Origin: Allomuricauda sp.
GTDB lineage: Bacteria; Bacteroidota; Bacteroidia; Flavobacteriales; Flavobacteriaceae
NCBI GenBank assembly: GCA_030148335.1
Contig: JASBTQ010000005.1
Span: 21,241 to 85,240 of the forward strand
Length of the DNA: 64,000 nt
Reading direction: 5' to 3'
Made by a program: the position numbers and the translations under genes. Shown in pieces: positions 50,662 to 60,114 of the stretch; position 1 is the first letter of the stretch; every line of letters starts with the position of its first letter. The notes under the pieces were generated by a model. That model was not told where the DNA came from, did not search any database, and worked only from the letters and a program-made list of their open reading frames with translations.

Positions 50662-51513
50662 ATGAAATCGAAATTGCTATATATCTTTTTGTTTGCCTTT
50701 GGGCTGAATTACTCCGTGAGCGCACAGTTGAATGAGTACAAGTATATCATTGTACCCAAAAAGTTCGGTGACTTTAAATCGGAGAACCAATACCAGACCA
50801 GTACATTGGTCAAGCATTTTTTTGGAGAAAATGGTTTTACTGCGGTATATGATGATGCCCTTCCGGCTGATTTGGCGGCCAATAGATGTTTGGGGCTTGT
50901 TGCCGATCTTTTGGACAATTCTTCCATGTTTTCCACAAAGCTGACCCTCACCTTGAAAAATTGTCAGAATGTTGAAGTGTTCAGTACCGTGGAGGGAAAG
51001 AGCAAGATCAAGGAATTTGATGCGGCCTACAAAGAGGCATTGGAACGTGCCTTTGTTTCTTTTTCCACAATCAACTATCAGTATGAGCCAAAGACACAGG
51101 AAGTTGTTTCACAGGATAAGCCAGTGACCATCAGTTTTAAGGATGATGTAAAATCTTTGGAGGAAAAGCCGAAGGAGCATGTAGTGGAGCAAAAGGCCAC
51201 TTTGGAAGAGCAGACCTATAAGAGTGTGGAACCGCGCCAATCCAACATCCAAAGACCGACAACTGTCACAGAACCACAGACCCAAGAAGCACCATCAGGC
51301 GTGCTGTATGCCCAACCGATAGAAAACGGCTATCAATTGGTGGACAGTACTCCAAAAATTGTATTGAAATTGGCGGAGACTTCCATGGAAAATGTGTTCT
51401 TGACGGACTATGTCGGCAACAGTGCCGTGGTTTTCAAAAAGGATGAAAAGTGGGTTCTGGAATATTCCGAAAACGGTGAGAAAAAAATGATGGAACTCAA
51501 TATCAAGTTCTAA
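50662..51513 (+). CDS. Hypothetical secreted protein, third of the set
   Basis: This 283-residue protein has a signal peptide (cut near VSAQ). The first half is a globular domain with IIVPKKFGDFKSENQYQTS and CLGLVADLLDNSS; the second is a low-complexity linker rich in Glu, Lys and Gln, and a C-terminal small domain (GYQLVDSTPKIVLKL). The linker suggests that the protein spans some distance in the periplasm. I recognise no family but have seen similar proteins in flavobacteria. ATG at 50662 follows the DUF5723 stop by 13 nt; it overlaps the rarA stop by 4 nt at its end. Confidence 0.72.
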   Translation: MKSKLLYIFLFAFGLNYSVSAQLNEYKYIIVPKKFGDFKSENQYQTSTLVKHFFGENGFTAVYDDALPADLAANRCLGLVADLLDNSSMFSTKLTLTLKNCQNVEVFSTVEGKSKIKEFDAAYKEALERAFVSFSTINYQYEPKTQEVVSQDKPVTISFKDDVKSLEEKPKEHVVEQKATLEEQTYKSVEPRQSNIQRPTTVTEPQTQEAPSGVLYAQPIENGYQLVDSTPKIVLKLAETSMENVFLTDYVGNSAVVFKKDEKWVLEYSENGEKKMMELNIKF

Positions 51514-52787
51514 AAATCATATTTGTCCTTCCACCTACTTTTTAAGAAATCCCTCATGGCCTTTTCCCTTGGGTTGTTCCCAGGTTTGTAGAAAGTAGTG
51601 CCCGAAATTTCATCGGGAAGGAACTCAAATTCCGCAAAATTGTTCTCATGGTCGTGTGCATAGGCATATCCCTTGCCATAGCCAATGTCCTTCATCAACT
51701 TTGTTGGGGCGTTCCTGATGGCCATCGGTACGGATAAATCCCCAGTCTGTTTAACCGTTTGTTGCGCCAGATTGATGGCCATATAGCTGGAGTTGCTTTT
51801 GGCAGAACTGGCCAGGTAGGTGGCACATTGGGCCAAAATGATCCTCGCTTCAGGATATCCAATAATGTTCACGGCCTCAAAAGTGGCATTGGCCATGACC
51901 AGTGCCGTGGGATTGGCATTTCCTATATCTTCCGATGCGAGAATGATCATTCTTCGGGCAATGAACTTCACATCCTCTCCTCCCTCTATCATGCGGGCCA
52001 GCCAATAGACCGCAGCATTGGGGTCACTTCCCCTGACCGACTTGATGAATGCCGAAATGATATCGTAATGTTGCTCCCCCGTCTTGTCATAAAGCACCGT
52101 GTTCTTCTGTACCTTGCTAAGGACCAAGTCGTTAGTGATGGTGATGGTGTCGCTGGCTTCCGAGTTGATGATCAGTTCAAAAATGTTGAGCAGTTTTCTG
52201 CCATCACCGCCGGACAAGCGTAGAAGTGCCTCGGTTTCCTTCAGCGTTATTTTTTTGTTTTTCAGTGCACTGTCCGTTTTGATGGCCCTTTCCAGCAAGG
52301 CCACGAGATCCTCTTTGCCAAAAGGGTTCAGGACATAGACCTGACATCTGGACAGTAATGCGGGAATCACTTCAAAGCTGGGGTTTTCCGTGGTGGCGCC
52401 AATCAGGGTCACCCATCCCTTTTCCACGGCACCCAACAGGGAATCTTGCTGGGATTTGCTGAACCGATGGATCTCGTCAATGAACAAAATGGGGTTTTTG
52501 GAGGTGAACAGGCCTCCACTTTGCTTGGCCTTATCGATGACTTCCCTTACATCCTTTACACCACTGCTTATGGCACTAAGGGTATAGAAGGGCCTCTGGC
52601 TTTCCGTGGCAATGATGTTTGCCAATGTGGTCTTCCCGGTTCCCGGAGGCCCCCAAAATATCAAGGAAGGGATGACCCCATTTTTGATTTGGGTGGTCAA
52701 TGCGCCATGTTCGCCTACGAGGTGTTGCTGGCTGATGTAATCTTCCAGGGTTTTGGGGCGTATCCGTTCTGCCAAGGGTTCGTTCAT
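51510..52787 (-). CDS. rarA: RarA/MgsA, replication-associated recombination AAA ATPase
   Basis: RarA acts at stalled replication forks and pairs with SSB and RecA. The 425-residue protein has Walker [10 protein letters not shown] at 46-54, Walker [11 protein letters not shown], the sensor 1 motif [11 protein letters not shown] and sensor 2 [11 protein letters not shown], and the C-terminal MgsA domain with [13 protein letters not shown]. It is the standard length for the family. It is convergent with the secreted-protein gene, with stops overlapping, and divergent from the rhomboid gene. Confidence 0.95.
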   Translation of the reverse strand: MNEPLAERIRPKTLEDYISQQHLVGEHGALTTQIKNGVIPSLIFWGPPGTGKTTLANIIATESQRPFYTLSAISSGVKDVREVIDKAKQSGGLFTSKNPILFIDEIHRFSKSQQDSLLGAVEKGWVTLIGATTENPSFEVIPALLSRCQVYVLNPFGKEDLVALLERAIKTDSALKNKKITLKETEALLRLSGGDGRKLLNIFELIINSEASDTITITNDLVLSKVQKNTVLYDKTGEQHYDIISAFIKSVRGSDPNAAVYWLARMIEGGEDVKFIARRMIILASEDIGNANPTALVMANATFEAVNIIGYPEARIILAQCATYLASSAKSNSSYMAINLAQQTVKQTGDLSVPMAIRNAPTKLMKDIGYGKGYAYAHDHENNFAEFEFLPDEISGTTFYKPGNNPREKAMRDFLKSRWKDKYDF

Positions 52788-52907
52788 AGGTGTAAAAATA
52801 AGACAATTTTGATGGGGATTTTGCCCTTCTTTCCGGATGCGGTGTCGGGGAATCTGACAATTTGTGTATTTTCAGCCTTCTGGTAGCATAATTGCAGTGA
52901 GGTGAAC

Positions 52908-53639
52908 ATGGAACTGTCCAAAACCCATAAATTTTCCCAAAGTGTAGTGCTGGTCCCTCTTTTGGCGGTATTGGCGATATGGACCGTGTTTTGGGCAGAA
53001 GTCCGTTTTGGCATCAACCTGAACGAATATGGCATTTATCCAAGAACTGTTTCTGGACTGAAAGGAATAGTGTTGAGTCCATTCATCCATGGCTCCGTGG
53101 AACATCTCTACAATAACACCATTCCCTTGGCTGTACTGCTGTCCTTTCTGTTCTATTTCTATCGCGAAGCTGCCTTTAGGGTCTTGTTGCTGGGAATATT
53201 GCTTTCCGGACTCATCACTTGGCTGATAGGCAGACCATCGTACCATATTGGCGCAAGCGGTGTCATCTATGTGTTGTCCAGCTTTATTTTCTTTAAAGGG
53301 ATTTTTGCCAAGCATTATAGATTAGTGGCCCTTTCCTTGGTGGTCGTTTTTATCTATGGGAGCATGATCTGGTACATTTTTCCCATCAAGGAGGATATTT
53401 CATGGGAAGGCCATCTGGCAGGTTTTGTCACGGGATTGATATTGGCATTGACCATAAGGGTCAAGATACCCCAGGAAAGGAAATATGAATGGGAGTGGGA
53501 AGATTATAGCGAGGACAACGACCCTTTCCTCAAACATTTTGATGAACACGGAAATTTCATCGAGAATGTGGAAGAAGATGATAAAGAAGAAGGCAGGATT
53601 GAGGTCAAATACCACTATCGCACCGATAAAAAAGAGTGA
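52908..53639 (+). CDS. Rhomboid-family intramembrane serine protease
   Basis: A 243-residue membrane protein of the rhomboid family with six or seven hydrophobic helices. The catalytic dyad is Ser117 in the IGASGVIY motif and His169 in WEGHLAG; the oxyanion Asn is in HLYNN. The C-terminus is cytoplasmic and acidic. The ATG at 52908 is preceded by GAGGTGA, a strong Shine-Dalgarno-like sequence, and is preferred to the GTG within that sequence. Rhomboids cleave transmembrane substrates; substrates here are unknown. Confidence 0.9.
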   Translation: MELSKTHKFSQSVVLVPLLAVLAIWTVFWAEVRFGINLNEYGIYPRTVSGLKGIVLSPFIHGSVEHLYNNTIPLAVLLSFLFYFYREAAFRVLLLGILLSGLITWLIGRPSYHIGASGVIYVLSSFIFFKGIFAKHYRLVALSLVVVFIYGSMIWYIFPIKEDISWEGHLAGFVTGLILALTIRVKIPQERKYEWEWEDYSEDNDPFLKHFDEHGNFIENVEEDDKEEGRIEVKYHYRTDKKE

Positions 53640-53641
53640 TA

Positions 53642-54373
53642 TTAGCTTTTTCGTTGCCTAACGACTTCGTATAGGAACACCCCACATGCGACAGATACGT
53701 TCAATGAGCCAATCTTGCCCAAAAGGGGCAATTTTGCCTTTTGGTCCACAATCCCTAGAATAGAAGGGGAGATGCCCTTTTCCTCAGAGCCCATGATGAT
53801 GGCGGAAGGTTGGTCAAAATCCACCGCATAGATCTCATCTTCGGTTTTTTCAGTGGCCGCGGTAACGGATATCCCAGAAGATTGCAAATAGAACACAGCG
53901 TCTTTTAGATGGTCCACTTTGGCAATGGGAACGTTGAACGCTGCACCGGCAGAGGTTTTTACCGTATCATTTGTAATGGGCGCTGCACCGTTTTTCGGAA
54001 CGATGAGGCCGTGTACCCCACAACATTCAGCGGTCCGGATGATGGCACCAAAATTCCTGACATCGGATACTTGGTCCAAAAGCAGAAAAAGTGGAAGTTT
54101 TTCCTTGGAAATCACTTCCTCCACCAATTTTTCAAAATCGTGAAAGGTTACAGGGGAAATTTGGGCCACGACACCTTGATGATTGTTGCGGGTAAGGCGG
54201 TTCAATTTTTCAATGGGCACATACGATGCACTGATGCCATTCTTTCGGATGGTGGATTCCAGTTCTTTGAAAAGCTCGCCCTTAGTACCTTTTTGTAGGA
54301 ATATCTTGTTGATGGGTTGCTCGGCCTTTATGGCCTCCAGTACTGCCCTGATTCCGTAGATTTGATCGCTCAT
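53642..54373 (-). CDS. rlmB: RlmB, 23S rRNA (guanosine-2'-O-)-methyltransferase (SpoU family)
   Basis: This SPOUT-class methyltransferase of 243 residues modifies G2251 of 23S rRNA. It has an N-terminal substrate-binding domain and the C-terminal trefoil knot with FLLLDQVSDVRNFGAIIRTAE, PKNGAAPI, IIMGSEEKGI and LNVSVACGVFLYE. The order of the three SpoU motifs is standard. It is convergent with the rhomboid gene (2-nt gap). Confidence 0.93.
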   Translation of the reverse strand: MSDQIYGIRAVLEAIKAEQPINKIFLQKGTKGELFKELESTIRKNGISASYVPIEKLNRLTRNNHQGVVAQISPVTFHDFEKLVEEVISKEKLPLFLLLDQVSDVRNFGAIIRTAECCGVHGLIVPKNGAAPITNDTVKTSAGAAFNVPIAKVDHLKDAVFYLQSSGISVTAATEKTEDEIYAVDFDQPSAIIMGSEEKGISPSILGIVDQKAKLPLLGKIGSLNVSVACGVFLYEVVRQRKS

Positions 54374-54440
54374 GCTGTCTTTTATGGTTGCAAATATCCT
54401 AAAAAAGATGGTCGTGAGGCTTTTTTAAGGGTAGAAAAAA

Positions 54441-55790
54441 CTATGGTATGCCCAATGCCAAAATTGCGGGGTCATCCTTGGCATAATGGTATGCCCTCCA
54501 AAAAAATCCTTCACTGCTGAACTTCCATACTACCTCGCCATCGGTGGTTACTTCCCAAATTCCATAATCACCCTCGGTTATGAGGGTATTCCCGTTGGGA
54601 AGCCGTACTGCCCCCGAAACTTTAGGGGAATACAGTTCAGCATCTGTGAAACTCCAAAGAATTTCGGGGTTGACAAGTTCGGGAATGGACGCTGAGTTCA
54701 ATGCTTCAGGAAGTTGCAATTCGTACACCGTGGATTGCTCCAAGTCGCCTCCATTGGTAAAAATGAGCATTTTTCCAGGTTCAAACAGATTCGGGTAATG
54801 ATTGTTCACGAACAGTCTCTCTGTATCATTGTTCCCATAAGCGGTTGGGTTTCCAAAGCGATAGACGAGGTCGCCGCCCCTGCCAAAATTTCCCCCTGAG
54901 TGGGTTGCAGCCGTCTCGGATGTGGTGCTGTGGTCAATGACCCATACTTCACTGTAAAAATTGACGCTCAAATAGATTAGGTCGTTTATGGGGTCATATG
55001 AAAGGCCATTGATGTGCATGATATTCCCGGTTTCAGCAGGGACATGATTGATGTCTATGAGTTGTGGGTTTGCGGCAATATTGCCATAATTGGATTTAAT
55101 CTCATCATAGTCTTGGATCAAATGATCTTTGGCGTGCCATTCCCATACAATTTCATCCGTTGTCGGGTCGATTTCCAAAATAGATTCAGGATAAAGGTCT
55201 GTATTGTGATTGGAACCATTGGCCAAGGCTTCTTCCTGGGGCATTTTTTCCCAAGCAATGCCCAAAACATTCCCATTGGGCAAAAGCTCCACATCGTGGT
55301 GCAGACGGTGGTCACTGTTGGAATAGGTAAAGTCCCAAAGCGCATTGCCCTCTTTGTCTATGATCTGGATTTTTCCACCAAAACCACCAAATAATATATC
55401 AGGTCCATCAGCTTGCAATGCGGCCAAGAGTGTTCCATCTTCAAGCAACACCACATCGTTCCCGATTTTTCGTTCCCCAAGTGGCCACTCATGGACCAAA
55501 TCGCCGTTTTTGTCCATAAGGTACACCCTGTTGTCCATGGCATCGTTCACAAGGATGTAGTGGTCTTCCGTTAGTTCTCGGTTGAAATATGTTACGGTGC
55601 CCATATCGCCTTCCACTGTTTCTTCGCCAGTTTCTTGGGGAGTTTCTTCTACAGGGTTTTCTTCTACAGGGTTTTCCTCTCCTGTTTCATCTTGAGGAAT
55701 GCTGATGTCGTCATTGGAACAAGAGAACAGAAAAAAGATCATTGAGATATAAACGGCCAGTATTTTGATATTGTGCAGAGTAGTTTTCAT
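54441..55790 (-). CDS. Arylsulfotransferase (ASST)-like lipoprotein
   Basis: A 449-residue lipoprotein (lipobox LFSC, Cys24, followed by SNDD, an outer-surface export signal) with a Glu/Pro/Val-rich repeat linker (EENPVEENPVEETP). The rest is a beta-propeller of the aryl-sulfate sulfotransferase type, with repeated VELLPNGNVLGI and LPNGNTLITEGD motifs and a HHDVE segment that could carry the catalytic His. Classical ASST enzymes transfer sulfate between phenols. It lies downstream of the sorbosone-dehydrogenase-like gene on the same strand. It may instead be a non-enzymatic propeller; similar annotation is common. Confidence 0.72.
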   Translation of the reverse strand: MKTTLHNIKILAVYISMIFFLFSCSNDDISIPQDETGEENPVEENPVEETPQETGEETVEGDMGTVTYFNRELTEDHYILVNDAMDNRVYLMDKNGDLVHEWPLGERKIGNDVVLLEDGTLLAALQADGPDILFGGFGGKIQIIDKEGNALWDFTYSNSDHRLHHDVELLPNGNVLGIAWEKMPQEEALANGSNHNTDLYPESILEIDPTTDEIVWEWHAKDHLIQDYDEIKSNYGNIAANPQLIDINHVPAETGNIMHINGLSYDPINDLIYLSVNFYSEVWVIDHSTTSETAATHSGGNFGRGGDLVYRFGNPTAYGNNDTERLFVNNHYPNLFEPGKMLIFTNGGDLEQSTVYELQLPEALNSASIPELVNPEILWSFTDAELYSPKVSGAVRLPNGNTLITEGDYGIWEVTTDGEVVWKFSSEGFFWRAYHYAKDDPAILALGIP

Positions 55791-55819
55791 ATTCTTCTTT
55801 TGAGTGGGATTGTAAGATA

Positions 55820-57268
55820 TTATTTTTTGATGCTCAGGTCATCCTTGATTGGGTCCGGTGTCCTTAAATGGGATGCTGATTTTCTTTGTTCCATTTTTTC
55901 CAGTTGCTCATCCCCAAATACCTTGGGGTCGCCATTGAAACCAATGCGCCAAATCTTTCCTTGTTTAGATTCGGAGATATAGAGCGAGCCATCTTTGTCC
56001 TCGGCCAGCCCCATAGGTCTATATTTTGCATTGGGCATGCTCACAATGGGGTCTACTTGAGCAAAACCATCCGCGAAAACTTCCCATGTACCTGACGGTC
56101 TTCCATTTTTAAAAGGGATGAATGCCACAATATAACCTGCTTGTGGATAGGGAGCCCTGTTCATGGAGCCATGAAAGGCAATAAAGGCACCACTCCGATA
56201 TCTTTCGGGAAATTGCTCTCCTTTGTAGAACAAAAGGTCATTAGGGGCCCAATGTGCGGGCAAACCCATCAGTGGTCCTTTGTATTGATTGGCTTCCAGA
56301 TTCCCATTCCCACCATATTCAGGGGCAACGAGCCTTTTGTTTTTGAAATGATCATAATAACTATAAGGCCATCCAAAATTATCACCTTTTTCTATCTTCA
56401 TAAATTCTTCTGCAGGTAGGACGGCTTGGTGCCATTTGCTGTAATATTGAGGGGCATGATTGTGTAGATAGTCCCTTCCGTGCTGCACACCGTACAGGCT
56501 ATTGTCCGTGTCGTTCCATGAAAAGGCCACCATGCTCCTAATCCCTGTTGCATAGAGTTCACCATCTTGTTGGATTTGGTTGGTGCGGTTTTCATCAAAC
56601 CGCCAAATACTGCCCAAAACCTCCAGGCCAGGGCAGGGGTTCATGCCTTTTACCTGTCCTTGGACGTTGAAATTCTCGCAGGCATTGGTCGGGGCACTGA
56701 ATGTGACATACATATTACCTTTCTTATCAAAAGCCAGTGATTTGGAGTTGTGCCATCGTTTTGGGAATTGATCGACAAGGATGGTTTCTGGTTTGGATTC
56801 GGGTATGAGTTTGCCAGGAGTTAATTTTTGTCGATATACCACTTGTTCAGAACTAAAATAAAGGTATCCGTTATGGATCCGCATCTCAGTGGCGAATGTT
56901 CCGTCGTTGGGATAATCCCCGAATGCTTTTATAATATCGGCCTTACCATCGCCTGTGGTGTCCCGAAGAGCCAAATTGCCATGGGTGCCTTCAGGTTTTC
57001 GAAGTTTTACATAGATATCACCATTAGCATTGACCGCTATATGACGGGAAGGCCCTACGCTATCCACTACGACCAAGGCTGAAAAGCCTTCGGGTAAATA
57101 TAGTCCTCCATTGGTTTCATCTTTTTTTTCGTCCTTTATTGTTGTTGTCTCTTTGGCAATAGGTGCAGCATCGGGTTTTTCATTGGAAGAGGCATTTTTG
57201 CCTTTGGGACTGTTTTGACAGGAGATTATAAGAATGATATGCAATAGGACAAATAGGGGTCTTCGCAT
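55820..57268 (-). CDS. Sorbosone-dehydrogenase-like (PQQ-type) lipoprotein
   Basis: A 482-residue lipoprotein (lipobox LIISC, Cys17) with a beta-propeller of the glucose/sorbosone dehydrogenase family, which uses PQQ to oxidise sugars. Recognisable motifs are LPEGFSALVVVDSVGPSRHIAVN, YATGIRSMVAFSWN, GVQHGRDY, GDNFGWPYSYYD and YKGEQFPERYRSGAFIAFHGSMNR. It starts with a basic and Lys/Glu-rich linker. It is in the same direction as the SusC-SusD locus and separated from it by a strong terminator. Substrate and PQQ use are inferred only from the family. Confidence 0.83.
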   Translation of the reverse strand: MRRPLFVLLHIILIISCQNSPKGKNASSNEKPDAAPIAKETTTIKDEKKDETNGGLYLPEGFSALVVVDSVGPSRHIAVNANGDIYVKLRKPEGTHGNLALRDTTGDGKADIIKAFGDYPNDGTFATEMRIHNGYLYFSSEQVVYRQKLTPGKLIPESKPETILVDQFPKRWHNSKSLAFDKKGNMYVTFSAPTNACENFNVQGQVKGMNPCPGLEVLGSIWRFDENRTNQIQQDGELYATGIRSMVAFSWNDTDNSLYGVQHGRDYLHNHAPQYYSKWHQAVLPAEEFMKIEKGDNFGWPYSYYDHFKNKRLVAPEYGGNGNLEANQYKGPLMGLPAHWAPNDLLFYKGEQFPERYRSGAFIAFHGSMNRAPYPQAGYIVAFIPFKNGRPSGTWEVFADGFAQVDPIVSMPNAKYRPMGLAEDKDGSLYISESKQGKIWRIGFNGDPKVFGDEQLEKMEQRKSASHLRTPDPIKDDLSIKK

Positions 57269-57396
57269 TTCGTTTTCAATTGAATATGTTTTTCTGAATA
57301 TATGAAAATTCCACCTCAGTTTGGGTGGGAGTACTACGTTTTTGCTCTTCTAAAAGTGTTGAAATATAGTTTTATATGATGGGTACTTTTAAAAGA

Positions 57397-57432
57397 TAAA
57401 AAAAGGCGTAAACTAAGTTTACGCCTTTTTTT
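57397..57432 (-). terminator. Bidirectional-type rho-independent terminator after the susCD locus
   Basis: A 9-bp perfect stem GGCGTAAAC/GTTTACGCC (57404-57412/57416-57424) with loop TAA has an A-run before and a T-run after it. It closes the SusC-SusD-lipoprotein transcript. Confidence 0.9.
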
Positions 57433-57447
57433 CATAAAACTTATAAA

Positions 57448-58398
57448 TTAATCCACACAGAAATCTATGGCGATTGGACCCGCAATGGTTCCTGGTGAAC
57501 CAGTTGCGGCTACATTACCGTTCGGAGTGACAATTTCAAATGAGATTTCACCATACTGATCACCTGGGAAGTTCCACACGGCTGAAGTGGTTCCTTCGGG
57601 GATTTCAATGGTGGTTGAACCAGCGGAGCCATCATTAGGAGTACAATCGCCATCACCCAAGAAGGTTCCCGCAGCTGCACCATAAGGCGAACACAATCCA
57701 ACTTCAAACACAGTGCCATCATTTAGGGTAATGGTTATGCCGTCACCACCATTTCCGTCTGTCGTTTGCCAACCGTCGCCATAAGAATCTGACATGTTGA
57801 TTGTCCACTCTCCAGGTGTTGGTGGTATGGGAGGACAAACCAATGGCACGGTATAGATGAAAGGAGATCTAAAGTACGACCCACCAGATACTGTGCTGTT
57901 CAAATTGCCGTTGGAAAATGAACGACCATCAGTAAGATTCAGTACATACCGGATGGTAAAACTATCCCCACCTGTGTAATCTGACTCAGTCAAACCCAAA
58001 GCGGAAGCCAATTCTCCCAGCGTCAAGGTTACAGTAATGGAAGGTAACCCATCTTCATTTGTGGTAAAAGCAGAAGCTGGCAATGTGGCCACAAGGGTTT
58101 CAGGTATGGATCCAGTAGCATCCGAGGCATCTGTAAATCTTGCATATACTTCCACATCCTCAAGCAGGGCCCCTTGTTGGTTATCCTCAACTTCAAAGGT
58201 TACTGAATAGGTGGAGGAGGGGTCTGAGAAGCTGAATTCTTGGGCCGCTACCTCTGTTGCAGGGGTAGTTGCCCTAAATACGGCCCCTCTTGTAATCTCA
58301 TCGAAAACGTCGTCAATGGTCTTATTGCTGGACTCGCAGGCGATGAAACCAGCAGAGACCAAAGAAAGCATCAATAAGTTTTTAATATATCTTTTCAT
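57448..58398 (-). CDS. Hypothetical surface lipoprotein downstream of susD
   Basis: A 316-residue lipoprotein (lipobox FIAC, Cys21) with two parts: an N-terminal Ig-like region (about 25-190) and a C-terminal region (about 195-316) rich in Gly, Asp and Thr with a DSYGDGWQTTDGNGGDG motif, which resembles a jelly-roll or calcium-binding domain. Genes of this type are often encoded after SusD and hold surface glycan-binding or accessory proteins (SusE/F-like). I do not recognise a specific family. It is 11 nt after susD, so it belongs to that operon. Confidence 0.72.
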   Translation of the reverse strand: MKRYIKNLLMLSLVSAGFIACESSNKTIDDVFDEITRGAVFRATTPATEVAAQEFSFSDPSSTYSVTFEVEDNQQGALLEDVEVYARFTDASDATGSIPETLVATLPASAFTTNEDGLPSITVTLTLGELASALGLTESDYTGGDSFTIRYVLNLTDGRSFSNGNLNSTVSGGSYFRSPFIYTVPLVCPPIPPTPGEWTINMSDSYGDGWQTTDGNGGDGITITLNDGTVFEVGLCSPYGAAAGTFLGDGDCTPNDGSAGSTTIEIPEGTTSAVWNFPGDQYGEISFEIVTPNGNVAATGSPGTIAGPIAIDFCVD

Positions 58399-58409
58399 TT
58401 TCTTTTTTT

Positions 58410-60101
58410 TTAGTTAGATAGTGGAAAACCAGCATCCGGATTATTGTCCCAGAACACTTTCACGGTCACACTTGATTTTTGTGTAACGGAGCTATTGTTG
58501 TTTGCATATACTGCAGGATATAAGAAGGATCTTATGAAAGAGCCAGGATCAGGTTCCAAGTTCGGTTGAAGATCATTGGGATACCCTGTTCTTCTATAGA
58601 AATTGTATGCATCGATTCCGTTGCCATATAGGGCTACCCAAAATTCTTTCGCGATAAGATTTAATTTCTCGGTGCCCACTGCTGCATCATACAATGCCTC
58701 AACCTCGGCAATATAGTTGTCAATGTCTGCATCTGATGGAGCTAAAGATAAATCGGCATCGGCATCCAATGGTCCAAATGCAACTGTCTTCTCGATAGAT
58801 TTCCTAATCCCGTTGCTCAAGTGGGTTCTTGCTGCTGGTAAATCATTACCGGCATAAGCGATTTCTGCTCTTAAAAAGTCAATGGTCTGGGCCAAGAAAA
58901 TGGGCATTATACCGGCTCCGCCGCCACCTGAACCCAAGTCAACGGCTTCAAAAGTGCTGTCATCAAACTCACCACCAGCAGGATAGACTCCGTAAGTGGT
59001 TTTCAATGGACCATCTGGAGGTGTACCATCGTCATCCCCATGATCCCTTCCCCAATATCCATTGGGAAGATAGCAGAAGGTAAACCCTCCATCCACATAG
59101 TGTGCAGGGGCAGGTTCCACACTACATGAAAGTGTCTGCTGGTTGGGGCCATCAGCATCTACTGCACCGGGAGTGGTTTCTGACTGTCGGTAATAATAAT
59201 ATCTGATCCTTGGGTCGCTGCTTTCGTATATTCCTACACCATTGCCCACTTTGGAGTTGTCCATGTAGTTCATCAACCAGTTGCTCATATAGTCAGCGGA
59301 ACCCTGTGGTGTATAGTTGTCAATATAATTGGGGTGCCTTGAATCTGGGTTTACCACATTTGTGCCCCAAGTGAACTGAAAATCCTCATCAACCGAAGTT
59401 ATGTAATTACCGCCGTTGATGATTGCATTGAAAGCTGCAATGGCTCCTGGATCGACCAATCTGGATTGAGCATATATTTTCAACTTTATGGAGTTGGCCA
59501 ATTTGACCCAATTCTCCCAATCACCGTCATAATAGTAATCATTGCCAGGATCTGCTGCATTGTCGTCAGTTGTGAAGTTTGCAATTGCTTGGTCCAAAAG
59601 TTCAAGAGCGGCCTCATATATGGAGGCGCCACCATCAGTGGTAGGATTTAATTCCTCAATTCCTTTATTGGCGGTGGAGTAAGGTACATCCCCGTAAAAA
59701 TCCACCAAAGTAACAGCAGTGAAGGCTTGGATCACTTGGCCCATACCGATGTGGCGTTTAAAATTGGCCTCTTCTGCCAATGCGTTCATTGCGGTAATGT
59801 CGGTAAACATTGAAGAGTAGGCAAACCGCCATTCTCCGTCCTGTGAGGCAGGGGAGTATGCCTGTTGGTACAACCTAGTGCCCATGTATTCGATTCGGGT
59901 CACTTCAGAACCGTTGGTTCCAAAGGCATCATTGAACCGTGCAAATTCCTCTTGTACTCGATTTAGATAAAAATCGGGCGTGGCCTGCTCCGGACTCACG
60001 GCATTCGGATCAGTGATCAAATCAAGTTCCGTACTCTCGCATGAAAGTAAAAGCCCTACGGAGAAAATAGCTAGAACTATGTGTTTTATATGTATTTTCA
60101 T
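58410..60101 (-). CDS. SusD/RagB-family outer-membrane lipoprotein
   Basis: SusD-like lipoproteins form a lid over the SusC channel and bind the incoming nutrient. The 563-residue protein has a lipobox LLLSC (Cys21) and the SusD-like_2 type helical TPR fold with TRIEYMGTRLYQQAYSP and GDWENWVKLANSIKLKIYAQS, ending in WVALYGNGIDAYNFYRRTGYP. The ATG at 60101 gives the lipoprotein signal; an upstream extension overlaps SusC. The gap between the susC stop and this start is 13 nt. No nearby glycoside hydrolase points to the substrate. Confidence 0.93.
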   Translation of the reverse strand: MKIHIKHIVLAIFSVGLLLSCESTELDLITDPNAVSPEQATPDFYLNRVQEEFARFNDAFGTNGSEVTRIEYMGTRLYQQAYSPASQDGEWRFAYSSMFTDITAMNALAEEANFKRHIGMGQVIQAFTAVTLVDFYGDVPYSTANKGIEELNPTTDGGASIYEAALELLDQAIANFTTDDNAADPGNDYYYDGDWENWVKLANSIKLKIYAQSRLVDPGAIAAFNAIINGGNYITSVDEDFQFTWGTNVVNPDSRHPNYIDNYTPQGSADYMSNWLMNYMDNSKVGNGVGIYESSDPRIRYYYYRQSETTPGAVDADGPNQQTLSCSVEPAPAHYVDGGFTFCYLPNGYWGRDHGDDDGTPPDGPLKTTYGVYPAGGEFDDSTFEAVDLGSGGGGAGIMPIFLAQTIDFLRAEIAYAGNDLPAARTHLSNGIRKSIEKTVAFGPLDADADLSLAPSDADIDNYIAEVEALYDAAVGTEKLNLIAKEFWVALYGNGIDAYNFYRRTGYPNDLQPNLEPDPGSFIRSFLYPAVYANNNSSVTQKSSVTVKVFWDNNPDAGFPLSN

Positions 60102-60114
60102 TTTTCTAATTTTT

